Shown here: in pieces, positions 16,561-26,694 of the stretch
How the letters are laid out: every line of letters begins with the position of its first letter
Numbering within the stretch: the stretch's first letter is position 1
Assembly (NCBI GenBank): GCA_040756995.1
Contig: JBFLYK010000031.1
Coordinates: forward strand, 24,025 to 88,024
Direction: 5' to 3'
DNA from: BP-133 sp040756995
GTDB taxonomy: Bacteria > Actinomycetota > Acidimicrobiia > IMCC26256 > BP-133
Length of the DNA: 64,000 nt
Notes under the pieces: model-generated
Database searches by the model: none
Told to the model about the DNA's origin: nothing
The model's input: the letters and a program-made list of their open reading frames with translations, nothing else
Translations under genes and position numbers: made by a program

Positions 16561-19266
16561 TTGCCCCGGGCGCGCCAGTGGCTTGACGTGAGCCTGCGCC
16601 GGAAAGGCTTCGCTGTGGTCGCCCCACCGGTCATCGGGCTCTGCCTCGCGACGGCCGCCTTCTTCGTTGCCGCCCGGCAGAACACCTTGAACCGGCGTGC
16701 AGTGGAACGCGGCGAAGAGGTGACGGCGCAGCTGCGGCTCGTCCTCGGGCTGGCGATCGACGCAGAGAGCGGCGCCCGCGGCTTCGTGCTCACCGGCGAA
16801 GAGCGCTTCCTCGAGCCCTTCGTCGCCGCCCGTACCGCGCTCCCGGCCGCATTGCAGAAACTCGACTCGCTGTTCGGTGAAACGGGCCAGAGCCAGACGG
16901 TTGCAGCATTGCGCCCCCTGATCGAGCGGCGCTTGCAGATCTCCAGTGAGATGGGCCGGCAGTCGGCCGCCGTGGCGTCGCTGCCGGCCGGGGTCGCTGA
17001 GCTCCTCGACCAGGGCAGGAGCGTCACCGATGCCATCCGGCGGCACGTGAGCGACATGGAGGCGGTGGAGCGCGCCGCCTCCGCCCGGGCCCGGGCGAGC
17101 GCCGAGCGGGCCGAGAACCTCGGCCGCGCCGCGTTGTTCGCCGGTCTTCTGCTGGGACTGATCGGTGGTCTGGGGGGCGCCGTCCTCTTCACCCAGGGGG
17201 TGGCCCGCCGGGTGATCGGGCTCCTCCGTTCGGCCGACGACCTGGCCCACGGAAAACCGGTCGTGGCCACGCCGGGTGGCTCCGACGAAGTCGGACAGCT
17301 CGGTCTGGCTCTGTCCCAGGCCAGCGACCTGTTGCGGCAACGCGAGCGGGCGCTCGAGGATGCCCGCCACTTCCTGGCCCGACTCCTCGATTCCGCTCCG
17401 ACGGTCGTGCTCAGAGTGCAGCTGCCGAACCTGGACTGCGTCTACGTCAGTCCCAACGCGACACGTGTCCTCGGCCTTCCGCCCGTCGCCGAGCCTGATT
17501 TCCTCCGGAAGCGGCTTCATCCGGACTTCGTCACCACGATCAAGGCCGCGGCCCGGCGCATGACCGCAGACGGGGAGTCGGTTCGCCTGGAGGCGCTGTT
17601 CGTGGCCGGTGGGGACGTCCACCGCTGGGTATCGCTCGTCATGTTGCCCGAGTTCGATGAGTCGGCGGATGTTCGCACCGCGCTGGTCTACCTGAACGAC
17701 GATGACGAGCGCTATCGGGCCCAGGCGGAATTGAAGGAGCGGGAAGCGACGCTGCAAGCAGTCCTCGACGCCTCACCGGACGTCATCACGATTACCGCCG
17801 CCGACGGAACGATCACCCTCGCCAACCCGGCCGTCGAGTCGGTTCTCGGCTGGCCGACCAAAAACCTGCTGGAGCGCAGCCACGCCGATTTTGTGCACCC
17901 CGACGACGCGGTCCGGATGAGGGCGGCCTTCGAAGCCCTGCTCGAGGGAACGGAGTCTCACTCCGTGGTGGCGTACCGGGCAAAGCATGTCGACGGCCGC
18001 CTCGTGACCCTCGAAAGCCACGCGTCGGCCCTTCGCGACAACACCGGCCAACCGGTCGCGGTCGTCGCGGTGACCCGGGACATCAGCGAACGGGTGCGGA
18101 TCGAAGAGATACAACGGGAGGCTCGGGAGACCGCTGAACGGGCCAACCGATCCAAGAGCGAATTCATCTCCCGGATGAGCCATGAACTGCGCACGCCGCT
18201 CAACGCCGTCATCGGGTTCGCCCAGTTGCTCGAACTCGACGATCTCACCGCGGAGCAGCGGGAGTCGGTGAACTACATCCTGAAGGGAGGCCGTCACCTG
18301 CTCGACCTCATCGACGAGATCCTCGATATCGCCCGCATCGAAGCCGGCCGCCTGAAACTTTCCGCCGAGCCCGTTTCCGTCTCGGAAGCGCTGGCCGACG
18401 TCGTCGAGATGGTCGGTTCCATGGCGGCGCGAGCCGACGTCGAGATTCTCGAGTGGAGCGTGACTCCCGACCTGCACGTGCTCGCCGACCGTCAGCGTCT
18501 GGTTCAGATCCTCCTCAACCTGTTGTCCAACGCGGTCAAGTACAACCGGCCGCAGGGCACTGTTCAGATCACCTGCCAGCGGGCCGACGCCGGACGGATC
18601 CAGGTCGACGTGATCGACACGGGCTTCGGGATCCGTAACGAAGATCTTCCGCTGCTGTTCTCGCCGTTCGAGCGTCTCGGAGCCGAGCAGACGGCGATTG
18701 AAGGGACGGGGATCGGTTTGGCGCTGTCCCGTCAGCTGGCTGAGGCGATGGGTGGGTGCCTCGAGGTCAGCTCGCTCGTCGGACGGGGCAGCACGTTCTC
18801 CCTTGTGCTTCCCGAGGCGGAAGGGCAGGTGGAACGGTACGAGCGGCTCAACGGAGACGCTGTACGTTCCGTCATCCCGTCGCGGGGCGGGACGGTGCTG
18901 CACATTGAGGACAACCTCTCCAACCTCAAGCTGGTCGAACGCATCCTCGCCCGCCACGCCTCGATGCGGGTGGTGGCCACCATGCAGGGGCGGCTCGGCA
19001 TCCAGCTGGCCCGGGAGCACCGACCCCGAGTCGTGCTCCTCGACCTGCATCTGCCGGACATCGGAGGAGACGAGGTCCTACGGCAGCTGCGGGACGACCC
19101 GGCGACTTCGAACATCCCGGTCGTAATCGTCAGCGCCGACGCCACGCGGGGTGAGATTCAGCGGCTGCTGGCCGCCGGCGCAGCCGGGTACGTCACCAAG
19201 CCGATCGATGTCCGCGAGCTCCTTCGTGTGCTCGACGACGTGCTCACTGATGAACCTGATGCCTGA
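16561..19266 (+). CDS. Hybrid sensor histidine kinase (CHASE3-HAMP-PAS-PAS-HisKA-HATPase-REC)
   Basis: This protein has about 901 residues. A membrane helix (17-37), a CHASE3-like sensor (GEEVTAQLRLVLGLAIDAESGARGF-type start) and a second helix (about 194-216) lead into HAMP and two PAS domains. HisKA follows with phospho-acceptor H541 (SHELRTPLNAVIGFAQLL), then HATPase (NLLSNAVKYNRP, GTGIGLALSRQL) and a C-terminal receiver with Asp828 (LLDLHLPDIGGDE). The start is TTG 16561 or GTG 16588; neither has a ribosome site. The receiver gene overlaps its 3' end, so a phosphorelay with the following two proteins is likely. Confidence 0.88.
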   Translation: MPRARQWLDVSLRRKGFAVVAPPVIGLCLATAAFFVAARQNTLNRRAVERGEEVTAQLRLVLGLAIDAESGARGFVLTGEERFLEPFVAARTALPAALQKLDSLFGETGQSQTVAALRPLIERRLQISSEMGRQSAAVASLPAGVAELLDQGRSVTDAIRRHVSDMEAVERAASARARASAERAENLGRAALFAGLLLGLIGGLGGAVLFTQGVARRVIGLLRSADDLAHGKPVVATPGGSDEVGQLGLALSQASDLLRQRERALEDARHFLARLLDSAPTVVLRVQLPNLDCVYVSPNATRVLGLPPVAEPDFLRKRLHPDFVTTIKAAARRMTADGESVRLEALFVAGGDVHRWVSLVMLPEFDESADVRTALVYLNDDDERYRAQAELKEREATLQAVLDASPDVITITAADGTITLANPAVESVLGWPTKNLLERSHADFVHPDDAVRMRAAFEALLEGTESHSVVAYRAKHVDGRLVTLESHASALRDNTGQPVAVVAVTRDISERVRIEEIQREARETAERANRSKSEFISRMSHELRTPLNAVIGFAQLLELDDLTAEQRESVNYILKGGRHLLDLIDEILDIARIEAGRLKLSAEPVSVSEALADVVEMVGSMAARADVEILEWSVTPDLHVLADRQRLVQILLNLLSNAVKYNRPQGTVQITCQRADAGRIQVDVIDTGFGIRNEDLPLLFSPFERLGAEQTAIEGTGIGLALSRQLAEAMGGCLEVSSLVGRGSTFSLVLPEAEGQVERYERLNGDAVRSVIPSRGGTVLHIEDNLSNLKLVERILARHASMRVVATMQGRLGIQLAREHRPRVVLLDLHLPDIGGDEVLRQLRDDPATSNIPVVIVSADATRGEIQRLLAAGAAGYVTKPIDVRELLRVLDDVLTDEPDA

Positions 19267-19645
19267 TCAAGTCGGCGCCGAGCCGACGATTCTCATCGTC
19301 GACGACTCCCCCGACAACGTGCGGCTGCTCTCCCGCATCCTCCAGCGCGGCGGGTACAGCAATGTCAACGGAGTATCCGACCCCCGGCTCGTTCCAGGAC
19401 GCGTGCAAGTCGACCGACCCGACCTGGTGATCCTCGACATCCACATGCCCCATGTCGACGGGTTGTCCCTCCTCGAGCAGATCGCCAAGGATTCTGAGCA
19501 CGACGTCCGCTTCATCGTCGTCACCGGAGACCGTGACGACCGGCTGCGCGTACAGGCCCGTCTGCACGGAGCTCACGACGTCATCATCAAGCCGTTCAAC
19601 ATCGACGATGTCCTGATCCGGGTCCGGCTCGTGCTCGAGCAATGA
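19250..19645 (+). CDS. Stand-alone receiver-domain response regulator
   Basis: This protein of about 131 residues is a single REC domain: ILIVDDSPDNVRLL, Asp63 in VILDIHMPHVDG, the switch region VTGDRD and K in IIKPF. It has no output domain. The start is ATG 19250 (or 19259) inside the end of the first kinase gene, and the stop overlaps the start of the second kinase (ATGA). It probably shuttles phosphate between the two hybrid kinases. Confidence 0.88.
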   Translation: MNLMPDQVGAEPTILIVDDSPDNVRLLSRILQRGGYSNVNGVSDPRLVPGRVQVDRPDLVILDIHMPHVDGLSLLEQIAKDSEHDVRFIVVTGDRDDRLRVQARLHGAHDVIIKPFNIDDVLIRVRLVLEQ

Positions 19646-22600
19646 CCGCCGCCAGACCAGGGCCCGAGAGAGTCGTTCGACGCCGCTGGGGGAAACCGGG
19701 TCTCAGGCTGGCCTTCATGGCGCTCGTTCTGACCGCCATGCTGCCCGTCGTTGCGCTGGTCGTGGCATCGGCCGTGAACCAGAGGACGCAGGCTCGGAGG
19801 ATCGTGGGTGCCGAAGCGGCGCGGGTCGCCCGTCTCGCCGCCCTTCGCGAAGCCGACCTGATCGACGGTGGTCGGAATGTTCTCACCACGATCGTCCAGC
19901 AGGCCCCGATCCGGAGTTTCACCACCGAAGCCTGTTCGGCCCGGCTCGCCGAACTGCTGCCGCTGTACCCGCGGTTCGCCAACATGGGGGTCGTCGACCG
20001 GGCGGGAAACCTGGTGTGCAGCGCCATCAAGCCGGCCGAGCCGCTCAACTTCGCCGACCGGCCCTGGTTCCAGCGGGCCGTCAGCACGCACGCCTTCGCG
20101 CTCGGCGACTACCAGGTGGGCCGGATCACCGGCCGGCCCTCGCTGGTGTTCGGCCTGCCGATCCTCGACCCGGAAGCGGTGGTCTCCGGCGTGGTCTGGG
20201 CGGCCCTCGATCTCAGCTGGCTCCAGCAGTTCGCCGCTCAGGTCAAGCTGCCCGGGAAGCCGGCGGTCGTCCTCATGGATCGGCAGGGCACCGTGCTGGC
20301 CCGGGAACCGGACCCCGATCGGTGGGTCGGTACACGCGTTCGCAACATCGCCGAGATCATCCGCCGGGGCGACTCAGCCCCTCTGGAAAGCCTGGGAATC
20401 GATGGGGTCGATCGGGTCTACGCCAACGTTCTGCTCGGCGATCGCACCGATCCCCACGCCATCGTCGGAGTCGGAATTGCCACGTCGGGCGCCTATCGGG
20501 ATGCCAACCGGGCGCTGCAACGCAACCTTGTCGTTCTCGCGATCATCTGCGCACTGGGCATCGGAGCGGCCCGGTTGCTCGCCAACCGCTTCATCCTCGA
20601 CCCGACCCATTCCCTCGTGGCAGTCGCCCAGCGTCTGGCGGCGGGAGACCTGACCGCCCGGGTCGGTCCCCCGTACCCGCCCGGGGAGATCGGCCTTGCC
20701 GGAGAAGCCTTCGACGCGATGGCCGTCTCCCTCGAATCGCGGGACATGGCGCTCATGCGGGCGGCCGACGTGCAGCGGAAGAGCGAATCCCGATTCAAGG
20801 CGTTGCTCGAGGCCGCCCCCGACGCCACCATCGGCGTCGACCGGGTCGGGACCATCAAGCTCGTGAACCGCCGAGCCGAAGTTCTCTTCGGGGCCGAGCG
20901 GAAGGAGCTTCTCGGAGCCGGAATCCAGGCATTGTGCCCGGACCTTCCCGTCGAGTTGATCGGACGCCCGGACCGTCCGGCCTCGGCACTCCGGCGGGGC
21001 CCGGTTGACGTGACCGCCGTGCGGCGCGACGGTTCAAAGTTCCCAGCCGAAGTCACCCTCTCCGCGCTCGACACCGATGAAGGGCCGCTGGTGTCGATCG
21101 CCGTCCGGGATGTCACCGAGCGCAAAGAGGCGGAAGACGCGGTCGCCCGGATCGCCCATCAACTCCAGGAGATTATTGACAACGCTCCCGCGCTCATCTC
21201 CATGCAGGACACCGAAGGCCGTTACATCCTGGTGAACCGGCAATTCGAGACGGTACGGGGCATCGACCGGTCGGCCGCCACCGGCCGGCTGCCAACTGAT
21301 CTGTTCGGTCCTGAGGTCGGTGAGGAGATCCGCCTCCGGGACCTCGAGCCCGTGGTGACCGGAGCCGCCGTCGAGGGTGAGGAAGTCATCTTCGTCGATG
21401 GCGAACCGCACTGGTTCCTGGGTCTCCGCTTCCCCCTTCACGACTCGACCGGCCGCCTGTACGCCGTGTGCGCCATCCTCACCGACGTCACCGAACGCAT
21501 CCAGGCCGAGTCGCAACGGCAGGCCCTGGCCGCTCAACTCCAGCAGTCGCAACGCTTGGAGAGCCTCGGTCAGCTGGCCGGCGGAATCGCCCACGACTTC
21601 AACAACCTGCTCGGAGTGATCCTCAACTACGCCGACTTCATCCTCGACGCCGTCGAGGCGGCTCCCGGAGACGTCGAACCGCTCTTCGCGTCGGTGCAAG
21701 CCGACACACAGGCGATCTTCCAGGCGGCCCAGACGGGCGCCGCGCTCACCCGGCAACTCCTGATCTTCGGCCGCCGAGACCCGGTGCAACCGCGGCTCCT
21801 CAATCTTGATGAGGTCGTGCGGGGCCTCGAGCCGCTGCTGAGACGGACCATCGGCGAGGACGTCGACCTGCGGCTCTCGCTCGACTCACATTCGGCATTG
21901 GTCCGGGCGGACCCCGGCCGGCTCGAACAGGTGCTGCTCAACGTGGCGGTGAACGCGCGGGACGCCATGCCGTCCGGTGGCCGGTTGATGATCGCCACGT
22001 CCGTGGTTGATCTCGACGATGCCACGGCGCTCGAGGCCGGAGTCGAGCCGGGCCGCTGGGTCCGCCTCGCCATGTCGGACACCGGAGTCGGCATGAGCCA
22101 TTCCGTGGCGGCCCGGGCGTTCGAACCCTTCTTCACGACGAAGCCAAAAGGGCACGGGACAGGGCTCGGGCTGGCGACCGTGTTCGGCGTCGTCCGCGAC
22201 GCCGGGGGCCAGGTGGCGATCAACTCGTCTCCCGGGGAAGGGACGACGCTGCTGATCCACCTTCCGGCTGCCGAGGGCCGCGTCGCGGCCGAAGGCGACA
22301 AGACCGCCAATGGCGCCCGCGGCGGGCATGGGCAGACCGTGCTCGTGGTTGAAGACGACGACGTCATGCGGGAGGTCGCTCGCCGGATCCTTGCCCGGGA
22401 CGGCTACGCGGTGATCACCGCCGCTGATGCCACTGAGGCGCTGCGAATCTGTGAAGACACCGCAGTCGACATCGACCTGGTCCTCTCAGACGTCGTGATG
22501 CCGGGACTCTCAGGGCCCGATCTCGTGGCGCGGCTGCGCACCGTCCGGCCCGATGTCCGGTCGATCTACATGTCCGGCTATCCGGAAGACTTCGTCGCCC

Positions 22601-22695
22601 GGCGCCATCCCGGTGACGACGTGACCGTCATCCGGAAGCCATTCACACCGGGTGTGTTGCTGCGCCAGATCCGGCGCGCCCTGGACGAGCCTTAG
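19642..22695 (+). CDS. Hybrid sensor histidine kinase (double-Cache, HAMP, PAS-PAS, HisKA, HATPase, REC)
   Basis: This 1017-residue protein has a membrane helix (about 25-45), then an extracellular dCache-like sensor (about 50-285, including FADRPWFQRAVSTHAFALGD and a small-molecule pocket pattern). A second helix, HAMP and two PAS domains follow. HisKA has H651 within GGIAHDFNNLLGVILNYADF, a CckA-like signature; then HATPase and a receiver with Asp950 (LVLSDVVMPGLSG). It is translationally coupled to the receiver gene and convergent with the EAL gene by 4 nt. Confidence 0.88.
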   Translation: MTAARPGPERVVRRRWGKPGLRLAFMALVLTAMLPVVALVVASAVNQRTQARRIVGAEAARVARLAALREADLIDGGRNVLTTIVQQAPIRSFTTEACSARLAELLPLYPRFANMGVVDRAGNLVCSAIKPAEPLNFADRPWFQRAVSTHAFALGDYQVGRITGRPSLVFGLPILDPEAVVSGVVWAALDLSWLQQFAAQVKLPGKPAVVLMDRQGTVLAREPDPDRWVGTRVRNIAEIIRRGDSAPLESLGIDGVDRVYANVLLGDRTDPHAIVGVGIATSGAYRDANRALQRNLVVLAIICALGIGAARLLANRFILDPTHSLVAVAQRLAAGDLTARVGPPYPPGEIGLAGEAFDAMAVSLESRDMALMRAADVQRKSESRFKALLEAAPDATIGVDRVGTIKLVNRRAEVLFGAERKELLGAGIQALCPDLPVELIGRPDRPASALRRGPVDVTAVRRDGSKFPAEVTLSALDTDEGPLVSIAVRDVTERKEAEDAVARIAHQLQEIIDNAPALISMQDTEGRYILVNRQFETVRGIDRSAATGRLPTDLFGPEVGEEIRLRDLEPVVTGAAVEGEEVIFVDGEPHWFLGLRFPLHDSTGRLYAVCAILTDVTERIQAESQRQALAAQLQQSQRLESLGQLAGGIAHDFNNLLGVILNYADFILDAVEAAPGDVEPLFASVQADTQAIFQAAQTGAALTRQLLIFGRRDPVQPRLLNLDEVVRGLEPLLRRTIGEDVDLRLSLDSHSALVRADPGRLEQVLLNVAVNARDAMPSGGRLMIATSVVDLDDATALEAGVEPGRWVRLAMSDTGVGMSHSVAARAFEPFFTTKPKGHGTGLGLATVFGVVRDAGGQVAINSSPGEGTTLLIHLPAAEGRVAAEGDKTANGARGGHGQTVLVVEDDDVMREVARRILARDGYAVITAADATEALRICEDTAVDIDLVLSDVVMPGLSGPDLVARLRTVRPDVRSIYMSGYPEDFVARRHPGDDVTVIRKPFTPGVLLRQIRRALDEP

Positions 22696-24308
22696 CGGTC
22701 GAAAGCGGTGCCCGCCGCGAGCAGACGTTCGAAGTCGGCTGCAGGAAGCGGTCGTCCGAACAGATAGCCCTGGGCGAGGTCGCATCCGAGCGCGCGGAGA
22801 TGAGCGAGTTGCGCCGGAGTCTCGACGCCCTCGCCCAACGTCCGCTTCCCCAAGCTCTGGGCCAGCCGCACGATGGCGGTGACGAGCGCCCATTCCTCGT
22901 CGGTACGGGCTACTCCGCCGACGAAGGAACGGTCGATCTTCACGACGTCGACGGGCAGGTCGCGCAGGTAGCTGAGGGAGGAATACCCGGTGCCGAAATC
23001 GTCCATGGACAGCGTGAGGCCCATCGACCGCAGCTCGTCCAGCCGGCGGATCATGCGGTCGGGGTCGTCCATGAGAGACGACTCCGTCACCTCGAGGGTG
23101 ACCCGCTGCGGTTCGATCCCGATGCCCTCGATCACGGTGGCGATCTCACGGGTCAGTGCCGCCGACGCCAGCTGGCGTACCGACAGGTTGACGGCGATTT
23201 CGAGCGGCGCACCAGGCCGGTACGCCTCGTTCTAGACCCGCATCTGGCGGCAGGCCTCCTGGAGCGTCCAGACCCCGATGCCGAGAATCGCGCCGGACGA
23301 CTCGGCCAGCTCGATGAAATCCGTCGGCATGACGATCTCACCGCTGCCCCGGCGCCAGCGGATCAACGCCTCGGCGCCGACCAGTTCATGCTCCCGCAGA
23401 TCGACAACCGGCTGATAGTGCACCTCGAACTCGCCCCGCTCGACCGCCGAACGTAGCCCGACTTCCCGTTCCCGGCGCAGTTCGAGCGCGTGGTGAGCGG
23501 CGGGATCGTAGACCTCCGCTACCGACCCGGCGTCCCGGGCGGCCACCAGGGCCAGTTCGGCGTGCCGCAAGAGGGAAGCGGCGTCATCGCCCGGGCCGGG
23601 CTGGCTCGCTCCCACGTGAAGGTCGATGCGGACAATGCCTGTGCTTACGGCGACGGGAGCGTCGAGGGCGCCGGCCAGTGCCGCGCCGCTCGCCGCCAGC
23701 CAGCCGGCGTCAGGTCCGTCGGTGACCAGGACGGCGAAGCGGCTGGCGTAGCGGGTTGCCACCGCGCCGGCGGGCAGGGCGGCCGCCAGCCGTTCTGCCA
23801 GCTTGCGGAGCAGTTCGTCGCCGGCGGCATGGCTGACGGCCTGGTTGACGGCCTCCACCCCGGAAGCCTCGATGACGATGACACCGCAGTCCGCACCGGC
23901 GGCCAGGACGGCGTCGACGGCTGTGGCGAAGGATGCTCGATCGACGAGGCCCGCCACAACGTCGGAGGCGTTGGTGGGCGCCGCGAGGATCCAGACGCCG
24001 CGACGGGCACGACGGCCGAAGGCCGCGGCGATGACATCGGCCGGTACACAGCTGCCGTCGGGCTGGACGAGGCACGCCGCCGTGCGCACGGTCGACGTTC
24101 CCGCCCGCAGGGCCAGCTGGCAGGCCCGGTCGATCTCCGGCCAGATTTCCCGGATGGGGCGGCCGACGATGTCGTCCGCGGTCCAGCCGAAGGTCGCCTG
24201 GCGGGAGTCCCACTGCCGGACCGTGCCGTGCCGGTCGACCCTCATGAGGAGGCCGGCGCCGGCGACCGCGTGCGTGATTGCCCCGAGGGCACCCCGGCGG
24301 CCGGTCAC
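22692..24308 (-). pseudogene. PAS-degenerate GGDEF-EAL protein interrupted by an in-frame amber codon
   Basis: One continuous frame of 538 codons runs from GTG 24306-24308 (overlapping the OmpR stop) to 22692, broken only by TAG at 23232-23234 (codon 359). It falls where EAL proteins usually have Trp in ACRQMRVWN-type helices, so TGG to TAG is the simplest event. Upstream are a PAS segment and a GGDEF domain whose signature reads ASRF (inactive). The EAL domain keeps EALIRW, the NLS motif, TESSLMDD, DDFGTGYSS and GEGVET, so it would be a competent c-di-GMP phosphodiesterase if read through. Truncation, read-through, two-piece translation (start near 23135) or a sequencing error are possible. 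Confidence 0.8.
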
Positions 24309-25021
24309 GGCTCGAACCGATATCCCACTCCCCGGACGGTGTGCAGCCACCGGGGCTGCTCGGGATCCTCCTCGATCTTCCGGCGGAGTCGGCGGATGTG
24401 CTCCGTTACCGTCGCCGGATCCTGCCAATCCCGCGACGACCCCCACACCTCTTCGAGCAGCTGCGCCCGGGAAAAGACCCGGCGGGGTTCGGAGGCCAGC
24501 CGAGCCAGGAGGTCGAACTCCTTGGCCGTGGTCTCCACCCGCTCGCCACGGACGACAATCTCCCGTTCGGCGACCCGAATCTCGAGCCCGCCGAATTCGA
24601 GCGTGCTCGGCGGGGCGGGCCGGGACCGGCGGAGCACCGAGCGGATGCGGGCGGGGAGTTCTCGAACGAGGAAGGGCTTGACGATGTAGTCGTCGGCTCC
24701 CATCTCCAGTGCGACGACGCGTTCGCTCTCCTCGGCCCGGCCGCTCAGGACGATGACCGGTAGTTCGCTGGTACGCCGGATCTCCGTCAGCACCTCGAGC
24801 CCGCCCATCCCCGGCATGCCCAGGTCGAGCAGGATCAGATCGGGCGGGTCCGCGGTCACCGCCTTGAGCGCCTCATCTCCGTTGCTTGCTTCGGTGACCG
24901 CGAAGCCGGCTCGGTCGAGGGCTCGTCGGGCGGCCTCGCGGGCCTCGCCGGAGTCGTCGACCACGAGCACACGAGTGGGGCCCGGAGAGCCCGGCTCACG
25001 GTGGCGCGGGGTGTCGGTCAT
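24305..25021 (-). CDS. OmpR/PhoB-type response regulator
   Basis: This 238-residue protein has a receiver domain (VLVVDDSGEAREAARRAL, phospho-Asp66 in LILLDLGMPGMGG, KPF lysine) and a C-terminal winged helix (FDLLARLASEPRRVFSRAQLL, TVTEHIRRLRRKIE, VRGVGYRFEP). No cognate kinase is adjacent on the same strand; the hybrid kinases downstream are convergent. Its stop codon overlaps the start of the EAL protein gene (GTGA), linking transcription control to c-di-GMP turnover. Confidence 0.92.
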   Translation of the reverse strand: MTDTPRHREPGSPGPTRVLVVDDSGEAREAARRALDRAGFAVTEASNGDEALKAVTADPPDLILLDLGMPGMGGLEVLTEIRRTSELPVIVLSGRAEESERVVALEMGADDYIVKPFLVRELPARIRSVLRRSRPAPPSTLEFGGLEIRVAEREIVVRGERVETTAKEFDLLARLASEPRRVFSRAQLLEEVWGSSRDWQDPATVTEHIRRLRRKIEEDPEQPRWLHTVRGVGYRFEP

Positions 25022-25091
25022 GGGATCCGGCGTTACCCTATCCCAGCCGGCTGGGCGCGCGACTGAGTCTCACACTCCGGCGACGACGGTG

Positions 25092-25679
25092 CTAGCCCGC
25101 CCGGGACGGCCGGGCGCGAGCGGGCCCGGCCACCCGCAGGGCCTCGTGGGTGAGCGCTACGAGCGATGCGCTCGGGTCCATGGCCAGCCACATGCAGATC
25201 GCTTCGAGCAGGGCAGCCATGGCCGACTGGGCAACGACGCGCGTGGCGAATGCGCCGTCGGGCGTCCCGTTCGATAGTTCCCGGGCGAGGACTGCTCCCC
25301 AGTCGTGCATCATGACGAAAGCCCGGGCGCGCAGCCGGTCGCTGGCCACGATGATGCTCAGCTCCAGACGGAACGCGTCGCCCTCCGATTCGAGTCGGCC
25401 GGCGAGGTCGACCAGCGCCCGGCGGGCCCGGCTCACGTCAGACCCCCGCTGCAGGGCCGCCTGGCGGCAGATGTGGTCGAGCTGGCGGGTGTACCGGTCG
25501 AAGAGAATGTCGTCTTTCGATCGGAAGTAACGGAACACCGTCGCCCGTGACACGCCGGCTGCGGCGGCGATGTCGGCGACTGTGGTCTGCTCGTAGCCCC
25601 GGGTCGCAAAGAGGCGGAGGGCCACGGCCGAGATGGCCTGGCGGCTCGCCGTCGTCACATCGGCCGAAGACACGTCCAC
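25092..25679 (-). CDS. TetR-family transcriptional regulator
   Basis: This 195-residue protein starts at GTG 25677-25679, supported by an AAGGGGG-type ribosome site. The N-terminal HTH is clear (ISAVALRLFATRGYEQTTVADIAAAAGVSRATVFRYFRSKDD). The rest is a helical ligand domain with the pattern of TetR_C members that sense hydrophobic molecules. No divergent target gene sits next to it, so its regulon is unknown. Confidence 0.85.
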   Translation of the reverse strand: MDVSSADVTTASRQAISAVALRLFATRGYEQTTVADIAAAAGVSRATVFRYFRSKDDILFDRYTRQLDHICRQAALQRGSDVSRARRALVDLAGRLESEGDAFRLELSIIVASDRLRARAFVMMHDWGAVLARELSNGTPDGAFATRVVAQSAMAALLEAICMWLAMDPSASLVALTHEALRVAGPARARPSRAG

Positions 25680-25774
25680 CGGTGCCCCCTTGATCGGCCT
25701 CAGTATTCCCCAACCGCTCGGTCGGTGGAAGCGGTCGCAGGCGATGGCGGGCGACGAACGGTAGGCCAGGCGTA

Positions 25775-26632
25775 TCAGCCGGTTCGCCACCGGCGATGGC
25801 ACTCGATGCCGAGCAGCGGCATGGGAGGCACGGCGTCGCACAGGGTGGCCGCCGGACGCAGTCGTTCCTCCCGGCGCATCCGGCACACCGGGCAGGACCG
25901 CAGATGGCGGCCGGTAATTTCGTCCGGCTCGCCCCCGGCGGCGATCCGCTCGGCAGCACGCCGGCAGGTGGCCGCCGTGGTCGGCGGGACGGCGGCGGCC
26001 AGATGCGACGTGAGGGCGCGGCTCGCCCCGGCATGGTGGCCGGCGAGCTGACCGCAGTCGACCCTCATCACCGCTGCGGTCTCGCGGGGCGTCAGCCGTT
26101 CCACCTCCAGGAGCCACCATGCGGTCCGCTGAGGCTCATCCAGCCGGCGAAACGCCTCGACGAGAAGTGGCGACGCGGCGACGACCTCCTGTCCCTCGTG
26201 GTCGCCGAAGACCACGAGCTCGGGTTGCCGATCGGTGAACGAGGGGTTGGCCGCCACCCGCCGGACCTCCGCCAGCAGCTCCGAGCGGCAGGAACCGCCA
26301 TGGCTCGTGGTCACGGTCCCGGGACGAAGAACGCGGGCGAACGCCTCAACCACGATCTGCGGGCACTGGCGGGCGAACCCCGACACCCCGTGGGCCAGGC
26401 GCCAGGCCGCGTGGTGATGGCGGAGATACAGCACACCGAAGGCGGAGGGGTCGCCGGAGCGGGCCCAGCGGACGAGGATGAGGTCGGGCTGATGGACCGC
26501 GGCCCGATTCCCGCCGTCCTGGCCGCCGAGGTGCAGGGAAGAGCGCATGTCCGAAGCGTCGCTCGAATCCACCGCCGCAGCCATCAACACGGGCCCAACT
26601 CTCGGACCAATCGTTCGGCTGCGTCCACTCAT
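25775..26632 (-). CDS. Sigma-70 ECF-like protein with C-terminal zinc-finger-type segment
   Basis: This protein has about 285 residues; its start could also be ATG 26584 or 26548. A region-2-like helix set (LILVRWARSGDPSAFGVLYLRHHHAAWRLA) is followed by a region-4-like HTH (RLTPRETAAVMRVDCGQLAGHHAGASRAL). The C-terminal stretch ends in HLRSCPVCRMRRE, resembling the ZAS anti-sigma zinc motif fused to the sigma factor. Regions are diverged, so promoter recognition is uncertain. This fusion type is common in actinobacteria. It lies 95 nt upstream of the TetR gene on the same strand. Confidence 0.65.
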   Translation of the reverse strand: MSGRSRTIGPRVGPVLMAAAVDSSDASDMRSSLHLGGQDGGNRAAVHQPDLILVRWARSGDPSAFGVLYLRHHHAAWRLAHGVSGFARQCPQIVVEAFARVLRPGTVTTSHGGSCRSELLAEVRRVAANPSFTDRQPELVVFGDHEGQEVVAASPLLVEAFRRLDEPQRTAWWLLEVERLTPRETAAVMRVDCGQLAGHHAGASRALTSHLAAAVPPTTAATCRRAAERIAAGGEPDEITGRHLRSCPVCRMRREERLRPAATLCDAVPPMPLLGIECHRRWRTG

Positions 26633-26694
26633 TCCGGCGCCGCGGGTGCACCCCCCGCCTCGGCGGGGGGTGCTGACCCGGAAAATGAGCGTCG

